NCBI GenBank assembly: GCA_025603075.1
Contig: MU626304.1
Span: forward strand, 58,518 to 122,517
Length of the DNA: 64,000 nt
Direction of reading: 5' to 3'
DNA from: Neoconidiobolus thromboides FSU 785
Taxonomy: Eukaryota; Entomophthoromycota; Entomophthoromycetes; Entomophthorales; Neoconidiobolaceae
The position numbers and the translations under genes were made by a program. Below the pieces are notes generated by a model that saw only the letters and a list, made by a program, of their open reading frames with translations, did no database searches and was not told the origin of the DNA. Shown here in pieces: positions 1-10,397 of the stretch; position 1 is the first letter of the stretch, and each line of letters starts with the position of its first letter.

Positions 1-53
1 TAATACCATAGGTATTGGTATGATAAATTATCATTAATATTTTATTTTATTAG

Positions 54-191
54 AAATTTCAAAACAATGTTGCTAGTGCAGATAAAAGAACCAAACATTT
101 ATTCAATTCCCTTGATAACTCAGGTGCCTCAACTAAATTATCCAATTTTAAGAAAGCCAAAAAAGCTTTTAAGAAAAAAAATAGAAAATAA
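54..191 (+). CDS. C-terminal exon of an unidentified basic protein (partial)
   Basis: An AG acceptor at 52-53, after a T-rich tract, opens a frame that runs 45 codons to TAA at 189-191. The peptide ends in a lysine-rich tail (NFKKAKKAFKKKNRK), which resembles the tails of nucleolar or ribosome-biogenesis proteins, but I cannot name the family from this end alone. The rest of the gene lies to the left of the window. It converges on SPT2, with 182 bp between the two stop codons. A different frame here also carries an ATG and an open run to 288; I consider that a shadow because the basic tail joins to a proper acceptor. Confidence 0.5.
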   Translation, partial: KFQNNVASADKRTKHLFNSLDNSGASTKLSNFKKAKKAFKKKNRK

Positions 192-373
192 TCTTAAACT
201 CCCTTTTCCCCTTATCCAAATACTCTTTTTTATAGATTTTATAAACTTATTTAGTTATATTCTTTATCAGTTTTTTTTATTCTATTAGTATAAAAGATAG
301 TAAATACAATATAAAATTAAGTAAAAGAAATAATCAAATTTTATTAAAACACTTAAAATCAATCATCCTATTA

Positions 374-1935
374 TTATTTTTTACCACTTTTCTTTTTCTT
401 AAGTCTTTCTAATCTTTGTCTTTCTAGTTCTTCTTCCATTTCATCTTCTTCACGAGCAATACGAGCACTTTCAAGAATTATGTTAGTTATAAACAAAAAT
501 AAAATACTAAAATTTACCTTCTTGATTCTTCAGCTCTTAATCTTGAAGCAGAAACTTCCATATCATCATCTGAAAAATCATTCCTATATCTAATAACATT
601 ATAAGTATATAACTTAAATATCTATAATAAGGTTTACTTATTGCGATTATATCCAAAAAGAGAGCCAATAATGGAGGAGATATTTTTCTTTGCATACTCT
701 TCATCTAATAAGTCATCATCAATAAATCCTCTTCGAGTACCGCTTTTTTCACTATTCACTTTTCTTTTGCCTTCGCTACTGACTACTCTTCTTGCACCTT
801 CATTGTTCGTTACTTTGGGTCTTAGTTCATTATTCATTATCTTGGGTCTTATTTCATTATTAACTACCCTTGATCTTATTTCATTACCTATTATTTTTGA
901 TCTTACTACATTTTCATTCTGGTTTATTGAGCTCTTCTTTTTAATTACTGTAGTAGTGCTTGAAGTCGCTCTTTTCCTTTCATTTATTTCAAAATTATTC
1001 CTACTTTGACTAATATTATTGCTGCTACTACCCGATTTGGACTTTGTATTGAGAGTCGGCATCTCATTGTCAATTGGTCCTAATTTAGCAAATCGACTCC
1101 CAGTAAGTACACATGTTTTCTTTTTAGCAATTATATTGGTATTTGAGTTATCGTTAGACTTTGTAATTCTTTTGGGCCCATTCGCGATAGGGCTTGGTCT
1201 ACTACTATTCATCTTTGTTGGTGCAAATTGAGGTGGTATAGAACGAATGGGATTGGGAGCTAAAAAGATAAATATGAACAAAAACATTTGCTATTTAATA
1301 AAAGTATTACTCTTCCTTTTAATGACATCTCTTCTAATCTAAAGTTAAGGTTAAAATTTAATTCATACTATGTTTAAAGAAATTACATTATCATTAGTTA
1401 TACTACTCTTTTTTTTTACTCTCATACTATTTGGTGAATCTAGCTCCGTTTGTTTAGTTGGCATAGTTGGTGGCTTTGGCTTGTTATTTTCCTCAGCATA
1501 TTTCAATATCTCTTCATATGTCATTAAATGGGGTGGCTAGATTAAAAAAGCATAAATATTAAATTATTAATAAGTACAAAAAATATTTACCTTTTCACCA
1601 TTACCATAATTACGTTGTCCTTGGCCTTTAGCTTTATTTTGGTTTTCATTTTTAGAAGAACTACCACCATTAATCTTTTCTTTTTCCTCAACTTTAATTT
1701 TCTGATCATTATTTCTAGGAATCGGAGTTGGCTTTTTTGTACCCATTTGAGGCTCCACCCTCGCCTTCATTGCCATTTCCATCATCTTTTGCTGCCTAAA
1801 TTTTGAAATCTCTTCCTGCTTTTCTTTTTCTCTTTTTAGCCGTGCTTCATGTAACTCTCTTTTCTTTTTCTTTTCTTGAATTAGCCTTTGTGCCTCCCGG
1901 CTATTCTCTTCAGCCAACTTTAACAACTCGTCATA
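374..1935 (-). CDS. SPT2: SPT2-family chromatin protein / histone chaperone
   Basis: Spt2 is an H3-H4-binding chromatin factor that acts behind RNA polymerase. The exons read right to left. A charged coiled-coil exon starts at 1935 (YDELLKLAEENSREAQRLIQ, then many K/R/E). A short exon near 1415-1540 follows, then a long low-complexity Ser/Asn/Lys exon at about 655-1262. Two small exons end at TAA 374-376. The C-terminus has the family's diagnostic order: IIGSLFGYNRNK, an acidic DDDMEV patch, SARIAREEDEMEEELERQR and a KKKKSGKK tail. In the middle exon a short unit (NNEIRPK or NNELRPK) is repeated. The true start codon is unresolved: a possible ATG exon at 2115-2117 does not join in phase with the 1935 exon. 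Confidence 0.85.
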
Positions 1936-3003
1936 CTAGATCTGAAATTAATACATATTTCCAAATAACTTATATTTTATTACTGATGACATTATATTTT
2001 TTTAACAAACAAAACTATGATCAGTTTTTACCTTTTTATAGATGCGCTTGAAGCATCACAAAGAAGCATCATTGATTGGTCATTATCTTTATTTTTGAGC
2101 CAATGAATTATAGCCATATTTGAGGATCAAAATTATGGGGTAAATTACTATATTTAGTTTAACTATTGATTAAAAAAACTACATTGAGAATTAACAGTAT
2201 GTTCTAAAGTTAAGCTAAAATATCAAATCTAAATGTACATCCTTGTCAGTATCTAAAAATCAGAAAAGCAGATTTATCCATCTAATACGCTTTCTATGAT
2301 AATAAGTCTTTTCATTTCTTTTGTTCATAAAAAATATTTAATAATTGATTAGTTTCTTTAAGTTTTTTAAAAGTTGAATTTTATAAATTGGGATTTTTTA
2401 GGCAAATTAGAAGAAAAATATAATAAAATTTACTTTAAATAATCAATACTATATTTTTTATTTAATCACCTTTAGTTGTTAAAGAGAGAATCCTTACTAT
2501 TGGCCATGTTTCTACTTTTTGACATTTTCAATTAGAGATTATTAGTCATTCAATACAAGTACATTTCTAAACTAGAAACTTCTCAAAGTCAATGTAAAAG
2601 CTTTGATTACAATCACAAATACTAAATAAAATAATACTTTCATATCAGAAATTGACTATATTAAATTAAATATACATACAATAAACAATCTCATTTTATA
2701 AAAAGCAACATAGTATTTTAAAGTTTTTAAGTATATTTTTTAATATTTACAATTAATTATTTGGGGTATTTTTATACAAAAATAATTCACTTAGTGTTTT
2801 TGAGTTCATGTACAATTGTGGTATAATATTCCAATTTTAATAATAATCTGATAAAGATAAGCAATTTAGAGAAAAATAGTTGATTGAATAACATCAATAA
2901 TTCTATGATTAAAAAACTCAATAGCAAATATTAATACAAAGTGCAAAAGTACAAAAGTACAAAAGTATAAAAGATAAACGAAATAAAATACTTTCACTGA
3001 AAA
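1936..3003. other. Gap: SPT2 5' region and F-box upstream region
   Basis: The first 180 bp probably contain the unresolved first exon and intron of SPT2. The remainder is AT-rich, with no convincing coding frame or RNA gene. A short tandem run of CAAAAGTA-like units at 2942-2970 lies just upstream of the F-box gene and could be part of its promoter. Confidence 0.5.
2942..2970. repeat. Short tandem repeat, unit near CAAAAGTA
   Basis: Three to four adjacent copies of a 9-bp unit (gtacaaaa or gtataaaa variants) end about 35 bp before the ATG of the F-box gene. No function can be assigned from sequence. Confidence 0.6.
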
Positions 3004-4332
3004 ATGGAATTAAAATTAGAGTATCTACCTTTAGTTGTATTAGATGAAATTTTTAAGTTAGTATCTCCAAAAGAATTGTTTAAGTTACGCTTTTTAAATA
3101 AATATTTATTTAATACTATAAATGATACTATTAAATATAATTTGACTTATTCAATATATAGTCATTATGAAATTAAGGAGTATAATAAATGTCAGGAGGA
3201 TTTTATTAAAAAAAATGGACTAATGATGAGGCATTTGAGTATAAATGATAACAATGTGGAATATTTGAATTATTGTCCTAACATCTTAACTCTAAGCTAT
3301 AGCAATAATATACGAAAATTTAACAACAGTATTGTCGATAAATCAAACAATAAGATGGACGTCAACCTGGTGAAATTAAGGAAGATTATTATTAATACAT
3401 CAAGTAATGATGACTGCTGTCAACTATTTGAACAATTTAAGGCCTCCTTATACCAACTTGAAATGATTGAAATCAACAGCTATTGTGGAGATTTAGAAAA
3501 TATAATTAAATATTTAAATCCTAATAAATTAAAGATATTTAAATTGTACTCTGATGATTATTTAAATATTAATGGATTGGCTACAATCAAAACTAAATTC
3601 TACAACCTAAAGGTGCTACATTTGAAGTTTAATAGACATATTATTACACCGAAGGAGTATAGATACAATATAAATTTTAGCTCAAATTTGGAATTAATAG
3701 TTGAAGGTGACTTTTATTTGAATTTCAACATCAATTGTCTTGGAAGTCTAAGTAACTTAAAAAGCGTGAAACTAATAGATACTTCCGGTTCTTTATTTAA
3801 TGCAGATAGCAATGATATAAAATCAATTGAAAGTGGCAATATAATCAGTCTAGGCTATCTTGATATAGTCAATTCAATCAAATATCATTTAGTCAATTTA
3901 CCAACATTAAGAGAAGTATATTTTAATGAGTTAACAATGGAAAAGCTAAAATTAATTTCTATGCTATCTAACATTGAAGTTATTCATATCAATTATTTAA
4001 ACTTTGATAGCAAGAGCATTATTCAAATCCCTAGCTCAAGCAGTAGTGATAATCGTAAAACAGAGTCTCGATTATATAAATGTAACTTCATAAAACAAAT
4101 TACAATTGATTTTTACCATCCTTCATATGAGCAGTTTATTTCTTTTTTGCTTTTATTTCCAAAACTTAACGCAGTTAAAATTAATAATTTTGATTTAATA
4201 GCTAAACACAAAACTATTGATTTTAAACTAAATACCCCTTTGTTACTTACCACTCCTGCCATATCTTATACCAATATAAGCGCTTTCAATGAATTGGCTA
4301 ATACTCCAATGCTAAATTGGATTAGAATATAA
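3004..4332 (+). CDS. F-box / leucine-rich repeat (RNI-like) protein
   Basis: Intronless, 442 residues. Residues about 5-45 form an F-box (LEYLPLVVLDEIFKLVSPKE, then LFKLRFLNKYLFNTI). This domain binds Skp1 in SCF ubiquitin ligases. The rest is a series of irregular leucine-rich segments such as LYQLEMIEI, LKIFKLYS, LKVLHLKF, LSNLKSVKL and LSNIEVIHI, as in RNI-like substrate receptors. Most of its neighbours have introns, so its single-exon structure fits the expanded, fast-evolving F-box families of fungi. The substrate cannot be predicted. No membrane segment or signal peptide is visible. Confidence 0.8.
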   Translation: MELKLEYLPLVVLDEIFKLVSPKELFKLRFLNKYLFNTINDTIKYNLTYSIYSHYEIKEYNKCQEDFIKKNGLMMRHLSINDNNVEYLNYCPNILTLSYSNNIRKFNNSIVDKSNNKMDVNLVKLRKIIINTSSNDDCCQLFEQFKASLYQLEMIEINSYCGDLENIIKYLNPNKLKIFKLYSDDYLNINGLATIKTKFYNLKVLHLKFNRHIITPKEYRYNINFSSNLELIVEGDFYLNFNINCLGSLSNLKSVKLIDTSGSLFNADSNDIKSIESGNIISLGYLDIVNSIKYHLVNLPTLREVYFNELTMEKLKLISMLSNIEVIHINYLNFDSKSIIQIPSSSSSDNRKTESRLYKCNFIKQITIDFYHPSYEQFISFLLLFPKLNAVKINNFDLIAKHKTIDFKLNTPLLLTTPAISYTNISAFNELANTPMLNWIRI

Positions 4333-4564
4333 TGATTTGATATTCGAATTATATAGCAGTATCAATGATATCAAAAGCTTTCTTAACGGCTGATATATAT
4401 GTCCTTGTTTGTACTATTGCTTAAATAAGCCCTCAATTCATTGGTAGCTATTAATACCATCATCTACTTTTTACATTTCAATTTTGTTTATTTGTGAAAT
4501 TTACTTCATTCACAATAAAAAACTGCTAATTTATGTAAATTATCATTAAATTAAATAAAAGATT

Positions 4565-4663
4565 TGGGGGTGTTTTTTTTGGCTTCATTACTTTTTCTAT
4601 CTTTTAAGTGTTATTTAAATGGAAAAACTATCACTGAAATTCTTACATAAAAATACATCCCCA
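4565..4663 (+). repeat. MITE-like ~100-bp element, copy A
   Basis: It starts TGGGGGTGTTTTTTTT and ends AAAATACATCCCCA, so the ends are imperfect inverted repeats. The centre carries a second inverted pair (TTTCTA...TGGAAA) around a short A/T spacer. It belongs to a family with nine members in this window, all between genes. No coding capacity. Confidence 0.75.
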
Positions 4664-4984
4664 TTTATTAAGTACAAAATTTAAAAATAAGATAAAAAGG
4701 TATTTTAGTTCAAAATTTTATTGAAGACCAATACTTAATCATAAAGAATGAGTCTTTTGTTTTATTTTTTATTTCATATTGTCATTAAAATATTTATAGA
4801 ATCTGGTCGAGCTAGCTTGTTTTAAAAAAATAAAGACTCAAAAATAATCACAAATGTTTCTAAAAATGGTATATTAGAAAATATGTTCACTATATATAAC
4901 GCTAAAGTTCAACATTATATTAAAAAATTGTTATAACTAAAACATTGTTTTTATAGCGTATTTATCAATAATCTATTTAATATA

Positions 4985-5085
4985 TGGGGATGTTTTTTTT
5001 GACTTCATTATTTTTTCCATCTTTTAAGCACTATTTGAATGGAAAATTTGTTAGTAAAATTCTCAAATACAAAAATACATCTCCA
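4985..5085 (+). repeat. MITE-like ~100-bp element, copy B
   Basis: Same family as copy A, and lying in the same direction about 320 bp downstream. It has the clearest termini of all copies: TATATGGGGATGT at the left and ACATCTCCATATA at the right. A TA or TATA target duplication is therefore plausible. Confidence 0.8.
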
Positions 5086-5350
5086 TATATAAAAAGACCA
5101 TTGTTCTGAATAGGTTTAAAATTTATAGCATAAATTTAATAACAATAATAAATTATAAGTAATCATGAAAAATAAGTTGTTTTGATTTAGCAATATCATT
5201 AATACGAACTACCCTTTGACATTATATACATCTATGGTATTTATTATAAGTCAAATAGACGAAATAGATAATTCGAACAAACTTTTAAGCTACATAATCC
5301 CCACAAATTAAACACTAATATATGTATACTCAATTTTCTGATTAAATTAA

Positions 5351-6450
5351 TCATTTATGGTATTTTGCCTAAAATAAATTAAACAATATAAAAGCTGAAA
5401 TCAAAAAAGTTACTTGATACAATCCAGAGTAATAACCTGCAAAATACCATGAAGATAACAGGTTTTCCAAATCAACGTCTTGTTGTGACCCTAATCAATA
5501 GTTATAAGCTGATCATAAAATCTTTTTTATAATTATACTTTGACCATTTAGCACTGGAAACGAAACAGGAGGAAAAACGGGCTAAAAATTTTAATAAAGG
5601 TTAAACCGTTTTTCAAAGAAATTTTTACCACAGTTGTACTAGCTCCTTGGCTTTCAGTGTTATCTATTTTATTCTAAAAATAGAATTAAACAAATTTAAT
5701 AATAAAAACTAACTATTTACATTTTCATTTTTTTTCACTTTTTTTTTTGCCCCTGTTTCAATATCTCCTGTTATCTTTTTACTAAAAGTAGCTTTACGAC
5801 CTACCTTATGTTAGTTTATATTCCAATAATTGAATTATGTTACCTTTATTGTTAGTTTCCTCGATTTTCTATATAAAGTGCTTATTCAATTATATAATAT
5901 TTAATTTAACTTAATTAATACCTCACTAAATTGTTAATATAAATTACAAATAAAATAAAATCTTAACTTTATACCTTTCAATTTCGATTTCAATCTGATT
6001 ACTAGAATTCCTATTATTTTTCATCTCCTAAAATAAAATCACCGTAAGAATTAGAAATTATAGCATATATCGAATAAAACTTACGTCTCTTTGTCTAACC
6101 CCTTCGTCCCAAGCTGCAATTAATGCCGAGTCATCCCAAAAGTCTTTATTATGAAGTTGTATATCAAAAGATTGGAAGGCTGGCTGTTCTCTTTGTTCCA
6201 ATTGAATTTCCTCTTCATTATCATTATAACCTTGCTCATCTTGATTTGTTTCTTGTTCGATTTCTTCTTCATAATATTCTTCGTTTTTAGCTACCTCTAC
6301 TTGATCATAGTTTGTTTTAGTTTCAGGTTCTAAGTTATCATTTTCAATAGTATCCTTTAAATGTTATATTATATCGTATTTATTAATTTTAATTGTTACT
6401 TCATTCATTTCCTTTAATAACTGCTCTTCTAAGTCTTCGATATCTCCCAT
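5351..6450 (-). CDS. SMN1: Survival motor neuron (SMN)-like protein, without a Tudor domain
   Basis: SMN with Gemin2 assembles Sm rings on spliceosomal snRNAs. I read about eight exons from ATG 6448-6450 to TGA 5351-5353, giving roughly 210 residues. Exon 1 (17 codons) is followed by an acidic exon at 6085-6354. That exon ends in the Gemin2-binding helix WDDSALIAAWDEGVRQRD; compare WDDTALIKAYDKA in animal SMN. A Lys-rich exon and a short Pro-rich segment (PVFPPVSFPVLNG) follow. The C-terminal YG box is SSWYFAGYYSGLYQ, the glycine-zipper oligomerisation helix, then AKYHK. No Tudor domain is visible between the two ends, as in fission yeast Smn1. Only 62 bp separate its start from the Nudix gene. 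Confidence 0.85.
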
Positions 6451-6512
6451 ATTCAAATAATTTAAAACTGCTTAAATGTGTAAAAAGAGAACTAGAATAA
6501 AAATTGGATTTT

Positions 6513-7331
6513 ATGTTTTTTAACAAATTATTATTAGGTAGGACTAAAAGTATTAGCAAAATGCAAGAAATATCAATACAATTTAATCAACAGATAAAGA
6601 AAGAGGAATACCCATTGATTCAAAAGTTTAAACCTTTTCAAGAACTTTATAGCAAATTAAGTCAAATGAATCCTTCAGCTGTAAAGATCAATAAAATTAT
6701 GATTGAAGCAATCGATAAATTTAAAAGTGATAAAATTGGTTTTATTAAACTAAAAGTAGATTCCGTAAGTTTAGAAAATGATGCTAAAATTCCTGGGATC
6801 ATTTTATTGGTAATTCAATACAAGTTAATAATATTTATTAATTATTATTTATAATAGCGAGGAAACTCAGTCAGCACATTAATATTATTAACTTGCGAAG
6901 AAGATATAAGCATAGGTAAAGAAGAGTATGTTTTATTAACCAGTCAGCCAAGATTAGCAGCTGGAGAAGAAAGCTTATTAGAATTACCAGCTGGGATGCT
7001 TGATGAAGAAGATAACTTACATGTAAAAGCAATTCAAGAAGTCGAAGAAGAAACTGGACTCAAAATCAAAAATGAGGAGCTAAAACTATTAAATAAGCAA
7101 GGCCATCATACTTCCCCAGGATTATTAGATGAAAAGGTTTATTTCTTTTTTACAAAATTAATCTTAAAAAGAAAAGAATTGAACGCTATTAATAACAAAC
7201 TCACTGGTTTACGAAAAGAAGGGGAACTAATTACGTTAAAACTAATGCCTATTTCTGAAGCTTTAAATCAAACAAATGATATCAAAATCCTTTCTGCTTA
7301 TACTTTGTATCAAATGCGTGCAAAAGAATAG
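6513..7331 (+). CDS. Nudix hydrolase, ADP-sugar pyrophosphatase (NUDX14) type
   Basis: Two exons, 6513-6809 and 6855-7331, make about 257 residues. The start is the ATG at 6513; the in-frame TTG upstream is ignored. The Nudix region is SLLELPAGMLDEEDNLHVKA followed by IQEVEEETGL. ELPAGMLD and EVEEExG match plant NUDX14-like enzymes, which split ADP-ribose or ADP-glucose into AMP and a sugar phosphate. Spacing agrees with the GX5EX7REUXEEXGU signature, but the first Glu is Asp and the usual Arg is Gln. The metal-binding EVEEE glutamates are intact, so activity is plausible. It is divergently paired with SMN. Confidence 0.8.
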
Positions 7332-7396
7332 CTTAAATATTTATTGTATTTATTAAATAAAAATTATGCTTTATTTCATTTATTTTACTTAATAGC

Positions 7397-8095
7397 TTAT
7401 TCTTTAATTATATAATCCCAGCCATATGTAGTATTTACCCGGCTATCCTTATTTACTCCTTTCTTTATCAAACCACTTAGTAGCATACTCTCTTCATAAA
7501 ACATGAATATCTCATCTAAATCTGAATCAAGATTATTAAACTAATAAATATGTATTAGTGAATATGTTATCTTATATATTTGTTTACCTGTAAATTATCT
7601 TCATTAGGATTAAATTTATCTTTAATTATATTTTGTAATTTTATCAGTTTTTTAATCTTTGAAGAAAGAAAATCAATACTAAATTAAAGCAAGGTTATAA
7701 ATAATAATAATAATGGTTCTTTGCATACCTCTTAATGTAATTTAAATAGTTTGAATCTCTTTTTTGACTATATTCTATTTGAACTTTTTCAAACTGATTT
7801 TTAAGTTCAGTAAATTTTTCATTGCAGGATACTAGTTCATCCTGTATTGTGTCAACTAACTTTTCTATTTTTGCCATGTTCCTTGCTGTTTTATTGATTC
7901 CTTCCATGCATTCTGCAATCTAAAAATAAACATAAACTAAGAAAATCTTAAGAAAAGAATGCTTACTTTCTCTTCTGATTTGTCAAACTTATCTTCAGTT
8001 AATTTATTATCTTTAATAAATTCGTTGCTTTCTTCTCCCATACGATCAATCTCTTCTTCCCATACTTTTAACTTTTGCTGATAAAACTCCTCCAT
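7397..8095 (-). CDS. Small coiled-coil protein, unidentified
   Basis: Four exons run from ATG 8093-8095 to TAA 7397-7399, giving about 200 residues. The product is nearly all charged helix: MEEFYQQKLKVWEEEIDRMG, then IEKLVDTIQDELVSCNEKF and IDFLSSKIKKLIKLQNI. A short conserved-looking end follows (FMFYEESMLLSGLIKKGV ... TTYGWDYIIKE). Size and composition recall kinetochore, nuclear-pore or augmin-type coiled-coil subunits, but I do not recognise it. Its start is 134 bp from RPC11, which runs the other way. Confidence 0.7.
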
Positions 8096-8229
8096 TTTAA
8101 ACCCTTTGATAATGAACTAAATTATTCATAAAATATAAATTTTAATTTTTATCCAAAATAAAATGTCTTTAATTGGTCATTTAAGTTTTAAAGCTTTCGA
8201 AATCAAATTTACTTTGATTTAACATTAAA

Positions 8230-8653
8230 ATGTTGTTTTGTCCATTATGTGGGAATATGCTAATTATTAGTCAGAGTGAAACACAAACTTTTTCATGTCA
8301 AACATGTCCATATCAATTTTTAATTCAAAAGACAGTAATCAGCTATTTTAAATTATCATATGCATTTATTCATTTATTTAGCACGTTTCGCGATATGTAT
8401 TAAAGAGAAAGGAGGTGGATGATGTTTTGGGTGGTGCAGAATCCTGGGAAAATGTGGACCAAACAGATGGTAATCTAGATATTATTGTGTAAATTTGGGA
8501 TTAACCGTTTAATAATTATTAGCTGCATGTCCCAAATGTGAAAATGGTAGAGCTTTTTACTTTCAATTGCAAATTCGTTCCGCTGATGAACCTATGACTA
8601 CATTTTATAAGTGTACTAGTAGTGATTGCTCGCATAAATGGAAGGAAAATTAA
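8230..8653 (+). CDS. RPC11: RNA polymerase III subunit C11 (Rpc11/POLR3K)
   Basis: Rpc11 is the TFIIS-like subunit needed for RNA cleavage and termination by Pol III. Three exons encode about 107 residues, the normal length. The N-terminal zinc ribbon is CPLCGNMLI ... CQTCPY. The middle has the family-specific KEVDDVLGGAESWENVD. The C-terminal ribbon is CPKCENGRA ... CTSSDCSHKW and contains the catalytic hairpin RSADEPMTTFYKC with its Asp-Glu pair. Introns are at 8336-8382 and about 8469-8523. All eight zinc-binding cysteines are present. Confidence 0.95.
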
Positions 8654-9202
8654 TGGAATAATGATAATTTAAAGTTATCAATTGACCTGTTTTGGAAAGT
8701 AATATTTTAAGGGGTTTGGTTGATTATAAATAAACATATAGAATATTTATGATTGTTTTTAAGTGTAGATTTTGGAATTAAATAAATTAATAATGTTAAC
8801 AAATTTAGAGCTTTATATGATATAAGTCAAGACAATTTTTTTTAACAATAGAGTAAAATAGAACTGGATTATATTTGATTTTCGTTGTATAAAATTTTAT
8901 ATTATGTATTAGTAGCCATTGTTGTTTTCGATTACTAGGTCAAATTCAAAAAGTGAGATATCATCTTAGTCCTATATAGACCGCAACCGTTGACTACAAA
9001 GCTTGATGACTCCCCTTATAGTACAAATTTATTGAATATAGTCTAATAAAAATGATAGTATAATATGTAATAATTTGTAAAAAAAAGAAAATAACAGTTT
9101 AAAATAGTAATATATTTTAATTGTTTTATGTTGGGTATACTCTATAAATCTAATCTACTTTAAGTTTTTACTAAAGAGACTAGAGCGAATAGGTATATAG
9201 TT
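8654..9202. other. Gap between RPC11 and eIF3k 3' ends
   Basis: AT-rich convergent spacer. I see no coding frame, RNA gene or member of the window's repeat families here. A slightly GC-richer patch at about 8975-9020 is unexplained. Confidence 0.5.
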
Positions 9203-10034
9203 TTAGTAATTGCTTTGAGCAATAATTTTTGAGAGTTGTTCCAATTTGATTTGGTGTTGTTGAACAGTTTGAGGTTTAGATTCTACATGAGGGGCAGAGG
9301 GATTAAACAATAAATCATTATCACTAAACTTCCATCCTTTTTCTTCGGTAAAAGCTGTTAGTTCATCGTCTATTCAAATAAGTTTATTGGATTTATTTAA
9401 AGCTTCAAAAAAAAAATTACCGTCAAAGTTAAGATACTCCTTAACAATGTTTTTTTCTAAAGTATCAAAGGTAGTTTCGAGAGAGCTTGAAATCACTTTT
9501 CTAATGTCTTTATCAAAGTTTTTGATATCTCCTAAAACTTCTTTACACTCTTTACTAGCTAAAAGAGCCCAAAACTCTTTATATCTGCACTCTTCTAAAA
9601 GTCTTTGAAGATCTAATAAGTTTTTCACTAATGGCTCAGCAAGCTAAAAAAAAATGGTTGAAATTTTATTTTACTCTGTTCTATAATAATATACTTACAA
9701 TGGTTGGGTTTAATAAACTTAAGAACATGTCAAAGTCAGCATCTGGTAAAGCTGTTAAAGATTTCCCAAGTATAGTGGTTATGACGGCTAAGTTAATTAA
9801 AGAAGGATTGAATTGATACCTTAAGTTTTAATTAGTAAAATAAAAATAGTAAACATAGATGAATTACAATTCCAAAATAGCTAAATTAGAAATAAGATCA
9901 TATTGTCCAGAACGACATTGTAAACCTAAATATTCTTCAAGTTGAGGTAAATTTTCTGGGTTATATCTTTCAACACCAGTTATGGCTTCTTCTATATGTT
10001 GAGGACGTTGAGTTGCTAATTGATTTGGGCTCAT
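9203..10034 (-). CDS. EIF3K: Translation initiation factor eIF3 subunit K
   Basis: eIF3k is a peripheral subunit of eIF3. Four exons encode about 224 residues (human 218). Exon 1 contains GVERYNPENLPQLEEYLGLQ and CRSGQYDLISNLAILE, matching the conserved N-terminal signature. Exon 2 starts LYQFNPSLINLAVITTIL. Exon 3 carries LQRLLEECRYKEFWALLAS, equivalent to LLETCHFQAFWQAL in the human protein, and KNFDKDIRKVISSS. Exon 4 ends in KIIAQSNY. The start at 10032-10034 is the first ATG. It shares a 363-bp divergent upstream region with SMG9. eIF3k is absent from budding yeast, so its presence fits a lineage with a full eIF3. Confidence 0.9.
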
Positions 10035-10397
10035 TTTTTTAACAAATTGTAAAAATCTTTTGAGTTGAAAAAGATGTTTGATTCCATTTTAAAAGTTGCA
10101 AAAAGTGAAAATGACAATAAAGATATACTTTAGATGAAATTTGTGCATTAATATTTATATGTCATTAAATCAAATATATTAATTAAGCTCGTGAAATTTA
10201 TTTATCTTTGTTATTGGTGTTATTTATCTTATTAACAAGGCATTATTAGTCATTTTATTTTTATTATTAATTTTTGCATTAATTGTTGTTTAAAACTCTT
10301 TATTTAAAGTTGAGTTATCTTAAGTTTTAATTCTAAAAAGTTAAACAAAGTAGAATGCTAACCAGATTGCAAGGTAAAATAAGATCAGTATAATATA

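Larger units (their letters stand above)
4333..5350. other. Gap with two short inverted-repeat elements
   Basis: This spacer lies between the F-box gene and the 3' end of SMN. It contains two copies of the ~100-bp element listed separately. Nothing else stands out in the AT-rich remainder. Confidence 0.6.

Noticed and set aside
641-1231. Open frames on the plus strand across the SPT2 gene
   Set aside because: They are reverse-strand shadows of the SPT2 low-complexity exon; the opposite strand gives the known SPT2 C-terminus.
2045-2117. First exon of SPT2 starting at ATG 2115-2117
   Set aside because: Its donor (AAAAG|GTAAAA) leaves phase 2, whereas the 1935 exon needs phase 0; kept only as a possibility.
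4565-5085. CRISPR-like array from the repeated ~100-bp units
   Set aside because: Units are dispersed across 60 kb in both orientations, have inverted-repeat ends, and the host is eukaryotic.
6151-6333. 60-codon plus-strand frame rich in Phe/Ile/Leu
   Set aside because: It is the complement of the acidic SMN exon; acidic codons read backwards give hydrophobic ones.
9631-9816. 61-codon plus-strand frame
   Set aside because: Overlaps two eIF3k exons on the minus strand, which match the family.
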